From assembly GCA_003560545.1 (NCBI GenBank), contig PWLK01000026.1, positions 1-5,544 of the forward strand: DNA of 5,544 nt, read 5' to 3'. Below are positions 5,371 through 5,544 of this stretch, piece after piece. Position 1 is the stretch's first letter. Each line of letters begins with the position of its first letter. Both the position numbers and the translations under genes were made by a program. The DNA is from Candidatus Woesearchaeota archaeon. GTDB taxonomy: Archaea > Nanobdellota > Nanobdellia > Woesearchaeales > 21-14-0-10-32-9. Below the pieces are notes generated by a model. It was not told the origin of the DNA, searched no databases, and saw only the letters and a program-made list of their open reading frames with translations.

Positions 5371-5544
5371 ATAGGGGCTTGAGCGACATCGAACCTGGGG
5401 GGATACAGGAACCAACCTTTTACAAAGCTTGACCAAAATTATAGGGGCTTGAGCGACATCGAACCTGGGGGGATACAGGAACCAACCTTTTACAAAGCTT
5501 GACCAAAATTATAGGGGCTTGAGCGACATCGAACCTGGGGGGAT
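5371..5544. repeat. Exact 70-bp tandem repeat array, truncated by the window edge
   Basis: Two complete units (5371-5440 and 5441-5510) are identical base for base, and a third begins at 5511 and is identical for its 34 visible bases. Each unit starts ATAGGGGCTTGAGCGACATC and ends TTGACCAAAATT. The base before unit 1 (C5370) differs from the base before unit 2 (T5440), so the array starts sharply at 5371. A unit contains GCTTGA twice (5377-5382 and 5427-5432), GAACC twice, a G4 and a G6 run, and a small hairpin CCTG/CAGG (5394-5397 with 5406-5409). Seventy is not a multiple of three and stops occur, so it is not a protein repeat. The whole period is identical, whereas CRISPR arrays have differing spacers, so this is called a satellite-type repeat. 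Copy number and right boundary lie outside the window. Confidence 0.9.

Noticed and set aside
5371..5404. tRNA T-arm in the repeat (complement reads GGTTCGAT)
   Set aside because: The bases flanking the TTCGATG loop do not form a five-pair stem, and no acceptor or anticodon arm is present.
5391..5404. Replication-origin ORB-type element from the G run in the repeat
   Set aside because: A G-string is present but the conserved ORB core dyad is missing, and no Cdc6/Orc1 gene is nearby.
5371..5544. CRISPR array
   Set aside because: The 70-bp period would fit, but the whole unit is identical with no differing spacer, there is no recognisable CRISPR repeat or cas gene, and only 2.5 units are visible. 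Reading past the edge would settle it.

Overview
The window looks archaeal, most likely from a small-genome (DPANN-type) lineage. The evidence is a GatD/GatE amidotransferase pair, which is an archaea-specific system; TATA boxes about 26 bp before start codons that have no ribosome binding site; AGG/AAG-rich codon use; and a winged-helix regulator of an archaeal type. The DPANN placement is inference from GatE architecture and gene style and was not tested.

Layout, left to right. Bases 1-54 hold the last codons of gatD. It overlaps gatE (47-1489), which is complete but lacks the AspRS-like (GAD) insertion of textbook GatE. Next, behind its own TATA box, is a PHP-domain metallophosphoesterase (1529-2347). 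It converges on, and overlaps by 4 bp, a minus-strand block: a flippase-like eight-to-nine-span membrane protein (4478-3438) followed by a soluble protein of probable six-hairpin (alpha/alpha-barrel) glycosidase type (3441-2344). These two are joined by an ATGA stop/start overlap. Upstream on the same strand is a 116-residue winged-helix regulator (4909-4559). Across a 144-bp AT-rich divergent region containing a perfect 12-bp palindrome lies a small, differently biased plus-strand wHTH-like gene (5054-5320). The window ends inside a tandem array with an exact 70-bp period, starting at 5371 and running off the edge.

How they work together. GatD and GatE form one enzyme that makes Gln-tRNA(Gln) by transamidation. 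The membrane protein and the barrel protein are probably translated from one mRNA and may act on a glycolipid or glycan; their substrate cannot be read from sequence. The two divergent DNA-binding proteins may share the regulatory region between them. I recognise no named defence, CRISPR or mobile system. The least explained items are the 70-bp array with its small neighbour gene, and the coupled flippase-like/barrel pair. No rRNA or tRNA gene was seen, and no stretch over 300 bases lacks a gene.
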